A stretch of DNA of 64,000 nucleotides, from contig NZ_AXAJ01000003.1 of NCBI RefSeq assembly GCF_000472445.1, positions 124,159 through 188,158 of the forward strand, read 5' to 3'. Source of the DNA: Burkholderia sp. WSM2230 (lineage in GTDB: Bacteria; Pseudomonadota; Gammaproteobacteria; Burkholderiales; Burkholderiaceae). Below, piece after piece: positions 26,658 to 35,591 of this stretch. The translations under genes were made by a program, and so were the position numbers. The first letter of the stretch is position 1; the number at the start of each line of letters is the position of its first letter. The notes below the pieces were generated by a model. The model saw only the letters and a program-made list of their open reading frames with translations, was not told the DNA's origin and ran no database searches.

Positions 26658-26826
26658 GCCATGGATTCATTTGGCTATGTCGTTGGACAATGGCATGCAG
26701 ACGCGCGCGAGTGAACGTACCTGTAGACGATGCAGGCGGTGTATTGGAGTCCGAATTGCCGCCACGCGCGGCGAGACCGACTGCCGAAACTGCTGCAATC
26801 GAAAGCGCGGTTGCAAGTGTACGCAT
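26641..26826 (-). CDS. small secreted protein resembling a lipoprotein with lost lipobox Cys
   Basis: The 61-residue frame starts MRTLATALSIAAVSAVGLAA and continues RGGNSDSNTPP. Small lipoproteins of this type normally read LAAC-GG at this point. Here the codon is CGT (Arg) where TGT (Cys) would complete the lipobox, one base away. CAGGAATAAAC gives a fair ribosome site. The gene may be a decaying lipoprotein, or the product may be secreted without lipid. The rest of the protein has no recognised domain. Confidence 0.4.
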   Translation of the reverse strand: MRTLATALSIAAVSAVGLAARGGNSDSNTPPASSTGTFTRARLHAIVQRHSQMNPWLGRDE

Positions 26827-27428
26827 GTTTATTCCTGAGTTAGATGAACTGCATTTCAGTGCCGGACGACAGGACTGGCATCGCACGGGGCTTCAGTAGT
26901 GTTCTGAACGAGCACGAGAACCCACCGCGGCGTCGGGCGTCAATGTGCTCGCGACGGTCGCGTCCTCAGTTCGTGATTGCCTACACAGAACGCTCCGTCT
27001 TTTGTGTTTATTCCGAGCACAACAGCAAATGCTCAGCCGTCGCTTTCCAGCCGAAGGCACAGAGAGTCCGTACACATCTGTGGGATGCCGGACCTCGGGG
27101 CATCACGTGAGTGAAAAATTGGCGGGCTGCGGATCGCAGGAATCGTTGGAACAGAAAGAACCGCGGAAGTACTTTTAAAGAAACGTCGCCTTACTTGAGT
27201 ACATATCAGTAAGGATGTCGAATTGATTTAATCGATTTTGCTATGTTCACGAAGGCGCCGATGCAAGTGGCGTTTGAGTGCGTCACCTGCAACCTGTCCG
27301 CTTCCTGTGCGGGCGATTCTCGTCATTGCGCGCGCCGTAGCCTCGTCCGCATGTCGGGAGCAACGGATGCCGCTGTTGGAGCGAAATGAGAGCGGCCTCC
27401 CATGCGTGCTGCGGTCACACGCAACCGG
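26827..27428. other. intergenic accessory DNA without a convincing gene
   Basis: About 600 bases of lower GC than the surrounding operons. Several short frames exist on both strands, but none has a ribosome site, family resemblance or coherent composition. A CCTTACT/AGTAAGG inverted repeat near 27.2 kb, listed separately, is the only structured element noticed. Confidence 0.5.
27189..27214. repeat. inverted repeat, possible orphan operator
   Basis: CCTTACT and AGTAAGG are perfect 7-base arms separated by 12 bases. The spacing and AT-rich context resemble a regulator binding site. No regulator gene is next to it, so it may be left over from a lost gene. Confidence 0.35.
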
Positions 27429-28214
27429 TTATTGGGCCGGACGTCCCGCCGCCGTGAGAATGAGGTTTGCGACCTCTTCAGGATGGGAGAGAAGCGAAAC
27501 ATGACTCGAAGCGATATCGACCGTATGGGCTTTCATCCGGTTTGCCATGAACCGCTCGAGATCGGGATTGATGGTCCGATCTTCGGTCGATACGGCGTAC
27601 CACGTCGGCTTGTCATGCCATGCAGCGATCGTCGTTTTTGCTGAGGTGATCGCCTTGCCCATCGGCTGCTGTACTGCATAGTACGCTTGCGCTTGCGCAG
27701 CGGGCAGGTCGCCCGCGAAGTCCTTCACAAATGCACTTTCAGAGAGCTTTCCGTACCCGTCGGAAGACCACTGCAGCCCGGCTGCGGCGGGCGCGGCGGG
27801 GAACTTGTGGGTTAGTGCAGGATAGTCCTCGCCAGCCTCCGGCGCGCGTGCCGCGATGTAGACGAGCCCCGTAACCTTGGGGTCGTCACCGGCCTGACTG
27901 ATTACCATGCCTCCATACGAGTGCGCTACAAGCACCGTGGGGCCATCTTGCTGGGCCAATGCCCGCTTCACGGCATCGACGTCTGCGTCGAGCGATGTGG
28001 TCGGGTTCTGCACCGACGTCACATGCAGGCCCGCGGCCTGCAGTAGAGGAATCACTTTCTCCCAACTCGAACCGTCGGCATATAAGCCATGCACCAGCAC
28101 GACATTGGTCACGGGCGCCGGGTGCGTCGCTGGGCTGGATTGCGCCCACGCCGCATTTCCGGTCGACATGATGGACAGGATGACGAGAGCACCGCTAAAC
28201 AGGCGAAAATTCAT
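27429..28214 (-). CDS. secreted alpha/beta hydrolase, esterase-like
   Basis: The 261-residue protein has a Sec signal peptide (MNFRLFSGALVILSIMSTGN then AAWAQ) and a compact alpha/beta-hydrolase fold. The oxyanion segment is VLVHGLYADGSSW. The nucleophile is Ser99 in VAHSYGGM, with Asp in the STEDRTINPD region and His in SSHVSLLSHPEEV as the other triad members. It is close to the small esterases of the SABP2/EstC type. The ribosome site is AAGGAGAT. It stands alone in an accessory region, and the substrate is unknown. Confidence 0.82.
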   Translation of the reverse strand: MNFRLFSGALVILSIMSTGNAAWAQSSPATHPAPVTNVVLVHGLYADGSSWEKVIPLLQAAGLHVTSVQNPTTSLDADVDAVKRALAQQDGPTVLVAHSYGGMVISQAGDDPKVTGLVYIAARAPEAGEDYPALTHKFPAAPAAAGLQWSSDGYGKLSESAFVKDFAGDLPAAQAQAYYAVQQPMGKAITSAKTTIAAWHDKPTWYAVSTEDRTINPDLERFMANRMKAHTVDIASSHVSLLSHPEEVANLILTAAGRPAQ

Positions 28215-28645
28215 TTAAATCTCCTTGTTGATGAATGAAAGGTCCGGTTGCACTCAGGCAAACAACGACAGGATCCGGTTATTCCACCAGGCATGTGAAA
28301 AAAGACCGGCGCGTCGATGCGGCAGGACAATGCCCAACAGGAGAAATGGGCTGTAGGGATGTGGCGTGATGGGACCATCAGGCCGTCGCATGTTTTGCTG
28401 ATGGAATGCGATGCGTGGATTGTCGGGGAACGGCGATAGGGTAGCCCGACCAGCGCCTGCAACGCTGTCCGAACGTCGGGGAGGGCGGGCTGTGGCTCTG
28501 TATCACATCTCAGTGGATGCGGAAACCGGCGACTCTTATACTTGACGCGGATGTCAACAGGGAAACATCTGCGTCGGCTAAACCACACCCGCTCAAAATG
28601 ATTCCGTCCGCCCGGTACGTTGTCGCCCTGGCCGTCAACGTGGCA
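28215..28645. other. intergenic region upstream of the alpha/beta hydrolase
   Basis: No gene is supported in these 431 bases. A TTGAC-N6-GTCAA dyad at 28542 lies about 330 bases upstream of the hydrolase start and just downstream of the glycan cluster. Read on the minus strand, it overlaps a TTGACA hexamer. Confidence 0.45.
28542..28557. promoter_or_regulatory. TTGAC-N6-GTCAA dyad
   Basis: A perfect 5-base inverted repeat with a GCGGAT spacer. On the minus strand it reads as TTGACA followed 11 bases later by TATAAG. It may be a regulator site or promoter element for the hydrolase gene. The evidence is limited to the sequence symmetry. Confidence 0.3.
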
Positions 28646-30751
28646 CTACCCGCCGTTACGGGTCATCAGGCGCGTGCGCAACCATCTCGCCACGCCAAGA
28701 CTACCCAGCATCATGCCGGCTCCAAGAGGAGGGACCGCCCGAACCACGCTTGCCTCAGGCCATTCAGAAATCAGAGGTTTCCCGTCCCGGTCTCCGAGTC
28801 TCGATATCCACTCCCGGGCACTGAGGGGCAGGGCAGGCGCGACCTCCTCGAACACTCTATGCAACTGATCACTCGCATGCGGAAAGGAGCCTAGCGCACT
28901 CGCTTCACTCCTGGAGGGCGAGCCTATCACCAGTCTGGTTACGATGGCCGCTGCCTGCGTCACCCCTTGCAAGGAATCCAGTATGTCGATACCGGCCTCG
29001 GTGAGAACCGCCAACACATCGTCGACATAGGCATTGATCACATCGTGTTGAAGTTTCAGGCCCCATGCCAGCGCCTGCGGATTGTCCTGAGTGAGGAGTT
29101 CCGGATAGACAAGGCCGTCGGCAGCACGTTTGTAACCAGTCGTCGTGCCGTGGTCCGCCGCGCAAAGGGCCTCGAATATCGGCCCTCGAACGAACGGCCG
29201 TATAGGCTCGGCAACGGACTCGCTCAGATAATCGTCGAGGCTGCCGCAGTTCTCCGGGCGACGATAAAGCCCGAAGTAAAAGCCCGACAGGCGCTGGTCG
29301 AAATTGGCTTCGCGGCTGCACGCGACCTTCGCCAGCGACCGCTGCAGATTTCCGCGCCATCCGATATCGACGACACCGATGTTCCCGTCGGCGAGGAATC
29401 CTTTCTGATCCAGATAGTCGAGCAGTAGTTGTCGCGCCGATGAGGCGGTTGTATTGATGAGATTGCCCACTTCATCGTCTGTCTGGATCTGCTGGATCAA
29501 TTGTTGCATTTCCGAGGAGTTCATTGGGCTATGCGGGGAACGAATACGAAGGCGTTCCTGCAAGCGGGCGATGACCGGATGATCGATACCCAGGTTGAAT
29601 TTTTCAAATACCTCAGACAGCGAAATGCCACTCGTAAGGCCCAAATGATTCAGATCGCTCTCAGATACGTTGAAGAGCGCAGGCAAGTGAAGCGATTGGC
29701 GGGATACATGAAGATAGTGCAAATCGATCTGCATTCCATATGAATCCACTATCTTCTTCGCAATGGATAAGAGAATCTGGCCGTCACGCGCGAGAAAGAA
29801 TAACTGATCGATTTTCCTGTGTCGGGCCTGTTTCAGGATCCACACCACGAACGCAAGGAGCAACGGGCCCGTGAAACCTGACGATATTCCGGCAAGCGCC
29901 TGGTCATGGCCGGTGACCGCCTTGAAACGCAGACGCGCCGAGCGCGCGCTTCCCGACAGAGCAGATCTGAGCAGCGGCGGCTCGATCGCACCCTTGCCGA
30001 GTTCTCGCTCCAATCGAGTGGGCGACCCGATGAAGAACGGTGCTGCGCGACCGCCTGCGCGCCGCGCTTGAAACACGTCTGAAAATGCGCTGTCGCCAAC
30101 ATGGAGATGACCTACGCAACCGCCTTTCGCAATTGAAAAGAGAGACCCGGTCCTCTTCGCACAACCCCTTTCACATGAAATGAACAGTTCGGCGCGGTTC
30201 ACCCGCACGCCGCAACCGCGAAGCATGGTTTCCAGATCTTGCGCAGAAAAGTAGGTATCCGAAATAATTGCCGTTCTTCCCAAAGCCGAGAAGCGATTGA
30301 AAGTCTCGACCATACCGGCTATGGGTCGCAGCAAGCGCTTCTCGAGCCCGACTTCGATGGCCTGCGCCGCCGCGAGAAATTCACGAGGCAAGTCCGCCGA
30401 CGCTGCAATTTCCGTGTAGATATCATTGAGCGTCACTTCACGCTCAATTCGCGCCTTGCGTGCCCTGGCTTCCGCCGATTGCCGAATGAACAGCCATTCG
30501 TCGGGCTCAACGAGCGAGCCGAATTCGCGTTGCAGTCGATACCCCGTGAGCAGGAACATATCGGATGGCCTCTGCAAAGGCCTGGTTATCAAGGTATCGA
30601 AGACGTCAAAGGACACTAAACCATTGCCGGTCCATATCTCTTTCGCATCCACCTCTTGCAGGCGTGGTGTAGCTGCAAAAAACTGCTGGATGCCAGCTGA
30701 CACGAATCGTTGGTTAAAAATCCGTTCGAGCGCAAGGTTCGTCGCATTCAT
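28646..30751 (-). CDS. HAD-superfamily protein of a glycan cluster (COG5610-like)
   Basis: This 701-residue protein has an N-terminal HAD phosphatase-like domain: motif I LVSFDVFDTLITRP with the nucleophile Asp49, motif II AIISDTYFS, and motif IV HVGDSAFSDVFQA. A second region (LFFLARDGQILLSIAKKI, YLHVSRQSLHLPAL, IGVVDIGWRGNLQRSL) looks like a further HAD-related part typical of large proteins found with glycosyltransferases in surface polysaccharide loci. The biochemical role of these proteins is not established as far as I know. The start with GGAAGAAACTG upstream is used; a longer frame adds 21 residues. It is the last gene of a minus-strand group headed by three GT2 enzymes. Confidence 0.75.
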   Translation of the reverse strand: MNATNLALERIFNQRFVSAGIQQFFAATPRLQEVDAKEIWTGNGLVSFDVFDTLITRPLQRPSDMFLLTGYRLQREFGSLVEPDEWLFIRQSAEARARKARIEREVTLNDIYTEIAASADLPREFLAAAQAIEVGLEKRLLRPIAGMVETFNRFSALGRTAIISDTYFSAQDLETMLRGCGVRVNRAELFISCERGCAKRTGSLFSIAKGGCVGHLHVGDSAFSDVFQARRAGGRAAPFFIGSPTRLERELGKGAIEPPLLRSALSGSARSARLRFKAVTGHDQALAGISSGFTGPLLLAFVVWILKQARHRKIDQLFFLARDGQILLSIAKKIVDSYGMQIDLHYLHVSRQSLHLPALFNVSESDLNHLGLTSGISLSEVFEKFNLGIDHPVIARLQERLRIRSPHSPMNSSEMQQLIQQIQTDDEVGNLINTTASSARQLLLDYLDQKGFLADGNIGVVDIGWRGNLQRSLAKVACSREANFDQRLSGFYFGLYRRPENCGSLDDYLSESVAEPIRPFVRGPIFEALCAADHGTTTGYKRAADGLVYPELLTQDNPQALAWGLKLQHDVINAYVDDVLAVLTEAGIDILDSLQGVTQAAAIVTRLVIGSPSRSEASALGSFPHASDQLHRVFEEVAPALPLSAREWISRLGDRDGKPLISEWPEASVVRAVPPLGAGMMLGSLGVARWLRTRLMTRNGG

Positions 30752-30933
30752 CAGTTTCTTCCGCCTTTCGAAAAGGAGAGGGTTTTCGCCGACGCCGCTG
30801 TCATACCGCCTCATTTCGCATTGCCAGGTTGCTTACCGTTGTAATTTCGGTCGCTACCGGGACTTCCGTGAAAGCTTGCGGCCGATTATTCGGGCGATGG
30901 AGCACACGTCTATGCGCTGTCGCGGCACTTCGT

Positions 30934-32016
30934 TCATAGCCCGAATGTTTTGGCGCGGCGCTTGTTTCTGAATAAGAGTACGGAAAACCGCTTCTTGAAG
31001 AATTGCATCGCACAACCCAGAACGCGAGGATGATCGATTACGTGCCTGACGGCTGTCACAAAGCGCCTTTCACGAACCGCCTCGGTCACATCGACCCAAT
31101 GAAGCGAGGCCTTGAGCGATCGATGGCGGCGCGCGCACGCGGCGGCCAAGCTTCCAGAAAGTGCGTACGACGTGCGGAAACACGTATTAGCGTCGAGCAT
31201 GCCTCGTAGCGCCTGCCGATCCGCTGACCTGTTGGTGGAGAGCGAACCACCACGCCGCCGGTAGTGGTAACCCATAGCCGGATAGACGCCTATTTGTGCA
31301 TCGTGCCTGGCCAGCAAACGCAACAGCAGATCGAAGTCTTCGCCGGAACGAAGTCGCTCGTCATACCGAAGCCCCTCCACCAGTGCGGCGTTGATCATAG
31401 GCTTGAGATAGGCGAGGCGTGGCGCCCGGACAAGCGAAACGGCATCGAAAGTTCTGAACCTTTCAAGGCCAAGCAGCGAATGTCCAGTGAGCGAGCCGTT
31501 CTCGTCCATGATGAGCAAATCATCCGCTACCACGCCTGCGCCGTACGTTTGCGCGTTTTCCAGCAACGACTTCAGGCGTCCTTCCTCGAAGAGGTCGTCG
31601 CTGTCGAGGAATGTGATCCAGCGCCCCCGCGCGCGCGCCAGCGCAGAATTGCGCGCAGCCGATGGCCCCGCGTTGGACGACGACGTGAGGAGCACAATCC
31701 GGGAGTCGTTATCGGCAAACGCGCGGACGATTTCCACACTAGCGTCAGTGGAAGCATCGTCCGCAACGATCAGTTCCCAGTCTTTCAGGCTCTGTCTCTG
31801 GACAGACTGAATGGCTTCGCCGATCCAATGTTCGCCGTTGAAATTTGCCATTACGACAGTGACAGATGGTTGCGCCGCATGATCCGACATCTTCGCGGCG
31901 CGCTCTTCGGTATGGGCGCAATCGCTCACGGGTCCCACCAGGGACGGGTCTTGGCCCGTTACGCACTCGTTGCCGTACGACAAGCCGACGGTTGACTTTG
32001 ATTGATGATGCTGCAT
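30934..32016 (-). CDS. GT2-family glycosyltransferase A
   Basis: The 360-residue protein contains a GT-A fold of family 2: VTVVMANFNGEHWIGEAIQS, the nucleotide-binding WELIVADDASTDASVE, and the metal-binding DxD in RWITFLDSDDLFEEG. An acidic acceptor motif follows in RSGEDFDLLLRL. No membrane segment is obvious, so it should act at the cytoplasmic face on a lipid-linked or soluble acceptor. About 40 residues precede the domain. The ATG at 32016 is assumed; a later ATG at 31890 (MSDHAAQ) is also possible because neither has a strong ribosome site. It lies between the HAD protein gene and two related GT2 genes. Confidence 0.8.
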   Translation of the reverse strand: MQHHQSKSTVGLSYGNECVTGQDPSLVGPVSDCAHTEERAAKMSDHAAQPSVTVVMANFNGEHWIGEAIQSVQRQSLKDWELIVADDASTDASVEIVRAFADNDSRIVLLTSSSNAGPSAARNSALARARGRWITFLDSDDLFEEGRLKSLLENAQTYGAGVVADDLLIMDENGSLTGHSLLGLERFRTFDAVSLVRAPRLAYLKPMINAALVEGLRYDERLRSGEDFDLLLRLLARHDAQIGVYPAMGYHYRRRGGSLSTNRSADRQALRGMLDANTCFRTSYALSGSLAAACARRHRSLKASLHWVDVTEAVRERRFVTAVRHVIDHPRVLGCAMQFFKKRFSVLLFRNKRRAKTFGL

Positions 32017-32193
32017 TTCTGCGCCGTTCAAAGTTAAAGAAGCCTGCTAGTGGATAGAGGAATGCTCAGAGTCGGTTGCCTTCGTTGTACGCGAGTCTGG
32101 CGTCCTCGGCGTGATATCGAGTCGAAGCCATTGAACCTGCCGGATCGGGCAACGACTCTTGTCATTGCTACGAATGCAACATGGATCTCTTTC

Positions 32194-33198
32194 CTAACGG
32201 GCGGTACGACGAGCTAGCGGATTGCAGATATAGCGAACCGCGTAGTCTGCGATAGGTGAATACGGAACAAGACATAGGCTGGAAAGCACGAGCGTTCCCA
32301 CCTTTTTCTTCAGACTCCAGAAGGGATTCGCCACGATCGCATGCAGATACCGGTGAGAATCCCTTAACATCCAGTGCCATCGGGTCATTAACGGCGCGTG
32401 ATAGACATTCGAATAGAAATAGGCCCTTTCATACGCGAAGTCATGGAAGTCGGCCGGCAATTGCATTCCCAGGCGGCGCAATGCCAGTTCGCGGAGGGTT
32501 AGCCAACGGGACGTGAATGCTTTGGGTGCCTTTCCAGTTTGATCGGAGTTGGCAAATGACACGTCTCGCCCTGCTCCAGCAGATATCCGGTATCCGCCGA
32601 GCGACAATGGGATGCTCGATACGGGTCCGACCAGGGCCGCCCCATAGATTGCATAAAAGTCCGCGCCATATCGGTCCTTTAGCGTTTCCGGCACAGGAAA
32701 GATCTTCCTGAGCGCACTGACGCTATATGCGTTTCCAGACGCAGGCGGTGACGGGTAGAGCCACCCGTCCAGCAGAAGCTTGCGACAGTCACCGTCAATT
32801 CGGGAGTGGGGCACATAAGCGCCCATACGCTCGCTCATGTGGTCAATGACGTCTAGCCGGAACTGCACTTTTGCCAGGTTATCGCTGGCAAAGCGCTGCA
32901 TCACTTCTGTCACGGCGCCCTGATAGAGCAGGTCATCAGCGTCGAGGAACAGCACGTAGTCGGTTTTAGCCAGATGAAGCCCCAGATTGTAGGCGGACAC
33001 CTGTCCGCCGTTGTCTTTGAAAACGGACGTGATGCGGTTGCCGTAGCCTTCGATGATTGCACGCGACCCGTCTGTCGACCCGTCGTCGATCACCATGACG
33101 TGAGTGCTCATGTAGTCCTGCGCGAGCGCCGAATCGATGGCCTCTGCCAGAAACTGTTCGTAGTTATGGTTGCAGATTACAACCGTCATTTCCTTCAT
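32194..33198 (-). CDS. GT2-family glycosyltransferase B
   Basis: A 334-residue GT-A glycosyltransferase: TVVICNHNYEQFLAEAIDSA, HVMVIDDGSTDGS, and the DxD site in VLFLDADDLLYQG. After the catalytic domain comes a segment PSPPASGNAYSVSALRKIFP that is matched in the next upstream gene, so the two are paralogues. The C-terminus is basic with short hydrophobic stretches (VGTLVLSSLCLVPYSPIADY) that may touch the membrane. Donor and acceptor cannot be predicted. An in-frame GTG lies two codons before the ATG used. Confidence 0.8.
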   Translation of the reverse strand: MKEMTVVICNHNYEQFLAEAIDSALAQDYMSTHVMVIDDGSTDGSRAIIEGYGNRITSVFKDNGGQVSAYNLGLHLAKTDYVLFLDADDLLYQGAVTEVMQRFASDNLAKVQFRLDVIDHMSERMGAYVPHSRIDGDCRKLLLDGWLYPSPPASGNAYSVSALRKIFPVPETLKDRYGADFYAIYGAALVGPVSSIPLSLGGYRISAGAGRDVSFANSDQTGKAPKAFTSRWLTLRELALRRLGMQLPADFHDFAYERAYFYSNVYHAPLMTRWHWMLRDSHRYLHAIVANPFWSLKKKVGTLVLSSLCLVPYSPIADYAVRYICNPLARRTAR

Positions 33199-33248
33199 GG
33201 TCACTCACGCGCAGGAATAGAAAGTGCCCTGATGGACTGCGAAATATT

Positions 33249-34292
33249 TCATATGAATCGGCGACGAATGAGCGTGCTGGCGATGTTCTTCGGCGCGAGC
33301 AAGGTGGCAATGCTCCATCCAGCGATGAGACACCGGAAGACGGGGCGCTCGAAACTTGCGCGGAAGGGAATGGAGAAGGCATCTCGCAGGGCCCGGACCC
33401 GGCTGTCGCCGGGCAGCGGATGTTGTCCCGGTGTGAGCCGCAAAGAGGCAACCCGCAATTGAAGCAAGTGGGGCGCAAAGAACAGGGTGCTAAGCGGCGG
33501 CGCCGGCCGGCCGGTCATTGCGCAGGCCTTGCAGGCGGCGCTGTGACGCTTGAGCGCACGCGCGATCTCGCGGCCGAAGTTGCTGGTGCTCGCACTCATG
33601 GCGCTATCATTTGAGCCATGCATGCGATAAAGCACCAAAGGCGCGGCGATCGTCTCCACGTCGCCCATGAAGGGGGCCATGGCGATGCAGGTTGAATCCG
33701 TGAATGAATCGTAAGTCCCATCCAGTGGAAAGATTTTTTCCAGGAAGCTGCGGGCGTAGGCGTTTCCCGAGCCCGGCGGCGTAGGATATTCGGAAGTCTC
33801 ATAAGCCCAGTGACGGATGGCCTCGGAGGACAGTCCTGGTGGAATCTTTGGAATTACGTTTCGGATCTTGGGGACTACGTTTTGTATCGGACGGCCCTGA
33901 GCGTCGACGCGCTCCATCAATACCTGCACCTTGCTGAGACCGGTTCGCCATACCGAGGCAATAGAGCGCAGCGCGCCGGGTACCAGAACATCGTCAGCAT
34001 CGAGGAAGATGACGATGTCGCCCGCGCTTCGCTCAAAGCCCACGTTGTTGGCTTCCCGCTGGCCACCGTTCTCCTTGAATATGGCGGTGATCTTTTCGCC
34101 AAACGAATGGATGACTTCCGCCGAGTCGTCCGTCGAACCATCATCCACGACGATGATCTCGAGGTTACGCCAGTCTTGCGTCAGGGCGCTTTCAATGGCC
34201 TGACGAATAAAACGCCCGTAATTGTAGTTGGCTATGACGATCGAAAAAAACAGATCTTCATTTGCTACACGTCCGCTGCGTCCTATGTTCAT
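33249..34292 (-). CDS. GT2-family glycosyltransferase C
   Basis: This 347-residue glycosyltransferase leads the minus-strand glycan group. Motifs are FSIVIANYNYGRFIRQAIES, EIIVVDDGSTDDSAE and the DxD in IVIFLDADDVLVPG. The PTPPGSGNAYARSFLEKIFP segment matches glycosyltransferase B, which indicates tandem duplication. A short internal duplication is seen in NVVPKIRNVIPKIPPG. GGAGGTAG precedes the ATG. The 50-base gap to the next gene supports co-transcription. Confidence 0.82.
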   Translation of the reverse strand: MNIGRSGRVANEDLFFSIVIANYNYGRFIRQAIESALTQDWRNLEIIVVDDGSTDDSAEVIHSFGEKITAIFKENGGQREANNVGFERSAGDIVIFLDADDVLVPGALRSIASVWRTGLSKVQVLMERVDAQGRPIQNVVPKIRNVIPKIPPGLSSEAIRHWAYETSEYPTPPGSGNAYARSFLEKIFPLDGTYDSFTDSTCIAMAPFMGDVETIAAPLVLYRMHGSNDSAMSASTSNFGREIARALKRHSAACKACAMTGRPAPPLSTLFFAPHLLQLRVASLRLTPGQHPLPGDSRVRALRDAFSIPFRASFERPVFRCLIAGWSIATLLAPKNIASTLIRRRFI

Positions 34293-35009
34293 CTACTACC
34301 TCCGGCTTCTCTCATCAACCAGGCGCCCTGGAACCAGCGGGCATGCGCTGCACCGGCCAGCAGCCGCGAAGAAACGGCTGATATTGCCGTCACGGTCCGC
34401 GGCTTGCAGTGCGCTATGGATTAGTAGTTCACCTGATCGAATGTAGGGTAGCCGTTTAGTTGATCAGGTACTTGCGGCCTAAAATCGGTCGATAAAGGCG
34501 CAAAATGTTGAACAGCCGCACATTCCGCCGGGCAGTTTCTTAATCTGCGAAGGAAAATCGTCGATGAGCGCGCGATATCGTAATAAGAAAGTGGCGTGCC
34601 GCGATTACATAGGACTTGGGCATGGGAACCGCTTGCGCGATACGCTATTTGCGAAGCAAATCTCACAGCGCGCAAATATTCCATTTACGCGAAGTGCGAA
34701 GGTGCTCGCTATTAAATGAGTGGCCATCTCATACAGCACCGCGTGTCGAATCTCTTCAGTAGTCCAACAAATATCTGCTATCGGCGGCCTCGATCCGGTG
34801 GTCTCGCCCGTTGTCATTTTCCTCATACAAGAAGGGGCGCGAGGCGCGTCGTTTTCGCACTGGCATGGCACCAACGTTCTGCTTATTTGTCTGTGCCGTT
34901 TGGAATCTCCTAATATGTATTCGCCCAGAAGCTCTCCGGCAAGTCGATCGAAAAAACTCGGTTCTGCGGACGATCGACGACGTGGCGGGCCAACACCTGG
35001 AGTTAATTG
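34293..35009. other. 717-base gene-free region upstream of the glycan cluster
   Basis: Lower-GC DNA between the glycan group (minus) and a plus-strand gene. No frame here has a ribosome site or a recognisable product. It must hold promoters for both directions and contains the ACCTGATC/GATCAGGT dyad listed separately. Its length and base composition suggest horizontally acquired or degraded DNA. Confidence 0.5.
34431..34469. promoter_or_regulatory. ACCTGATC/GATCAGGT inverted repeat
   Basis: Perfect 8-base arms are separated by 23 bases, about 140 bases upstream of the first glycosyltransferase gene. Without a T tract it is not a clear terminator. It may be two operator half-sites, or pairs of sites, for a regulator of the glycan genes. 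Confidence 0.35.
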
Positions 35010-35486
35010 ATGAAAGTTGCTTTTTACAAGGGAACGCGCCCGGGCCTCTCCGGGATATTCAACCGGTTAATCCGTTGGCGTACGAACAGTCCTTATTCGC
35101 ATTGTGAACTCGTCGTCGCTCCGATCGATGACGCGCATCTGTGTGCATCGTCGTCGCTCGAGGATGGGGGCGTGCGCTTCATCGTCACCAACCTGGATCC
35201 GGCGCGATGGGATGTCGTTGGGTCCGCGATCGGTGCTGTGACGGAGCGTGCCGCAATAGAGTGGTTCAACGATCACCTCGGCGAGCCGTACGACCTCGCG
35301 GCCGTGTTCGGTTTCCTGTCGCGCCGGCGTCATCGTGAGGGCCATTGGCACTGTTCGGAATCGATCGGCGCCGCGCTGGGTATTCCTGAGCCGTGGCGTT
35401 TCGATCCCGCCACGCTGCACGCGGCGCTTTGTTCCGATCCGGCGCAATCGCCGCCCGATGACATGCCGCCGCTAGCGCCGGCCTGA
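35010..35486 (+). CDS. permuted papain-like (YiiX/NlpC-P60 superfamily) protein
   Basis: The 158-residue protein has the order of conserved residues found in circularly permuted papain-fold enzymes. His31 is in SPYSHCELVV near the N-terminus, and Cys115 is in HWHCSESIGAAL late in the protein. Such proteins act as amidases, lipid acyl hydrolases or transferases and are frequent in phages and Burkholderia. There is no signal peptide, so it is cytosolic or released by lysis. TGGAGTT lies eight bases before the ATG. The C-terminus is a Pro/Ala tail. The substrate is unknown. Confidence 0.65.
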   Translation: MKVAFYKGTRPGLSGIFNRLIRWRTNSPYSHCELVVAPIDDAHLCASSSLEDGGVRFIVTNLDPARWDVVGSAIGAVTERAAIEWFNDHLGEPYDLAAVFGFLSRRRHREGHWHCSESIGAALGIPEPWRFDPATLHAALCSDPAQSPPDDMPPLAPA

Positions 35487-35591
35487 TCTCGAGCTGTCTT
35501 TCCTTTGGGATTGTGTCGATCGCTATTCGCTCGCGCGCAGCGAGTGGAACTCGGACGTCAGGCAGAAGTTTGGCCGCCCGCGTCGCCGCAT

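Noticed and set aside
34605..34874. 89-codon frame in the gene-free region before the glycan genes
   Set aside because: No ribosome site, and the sequence looks random and Cys/Arg-rich.
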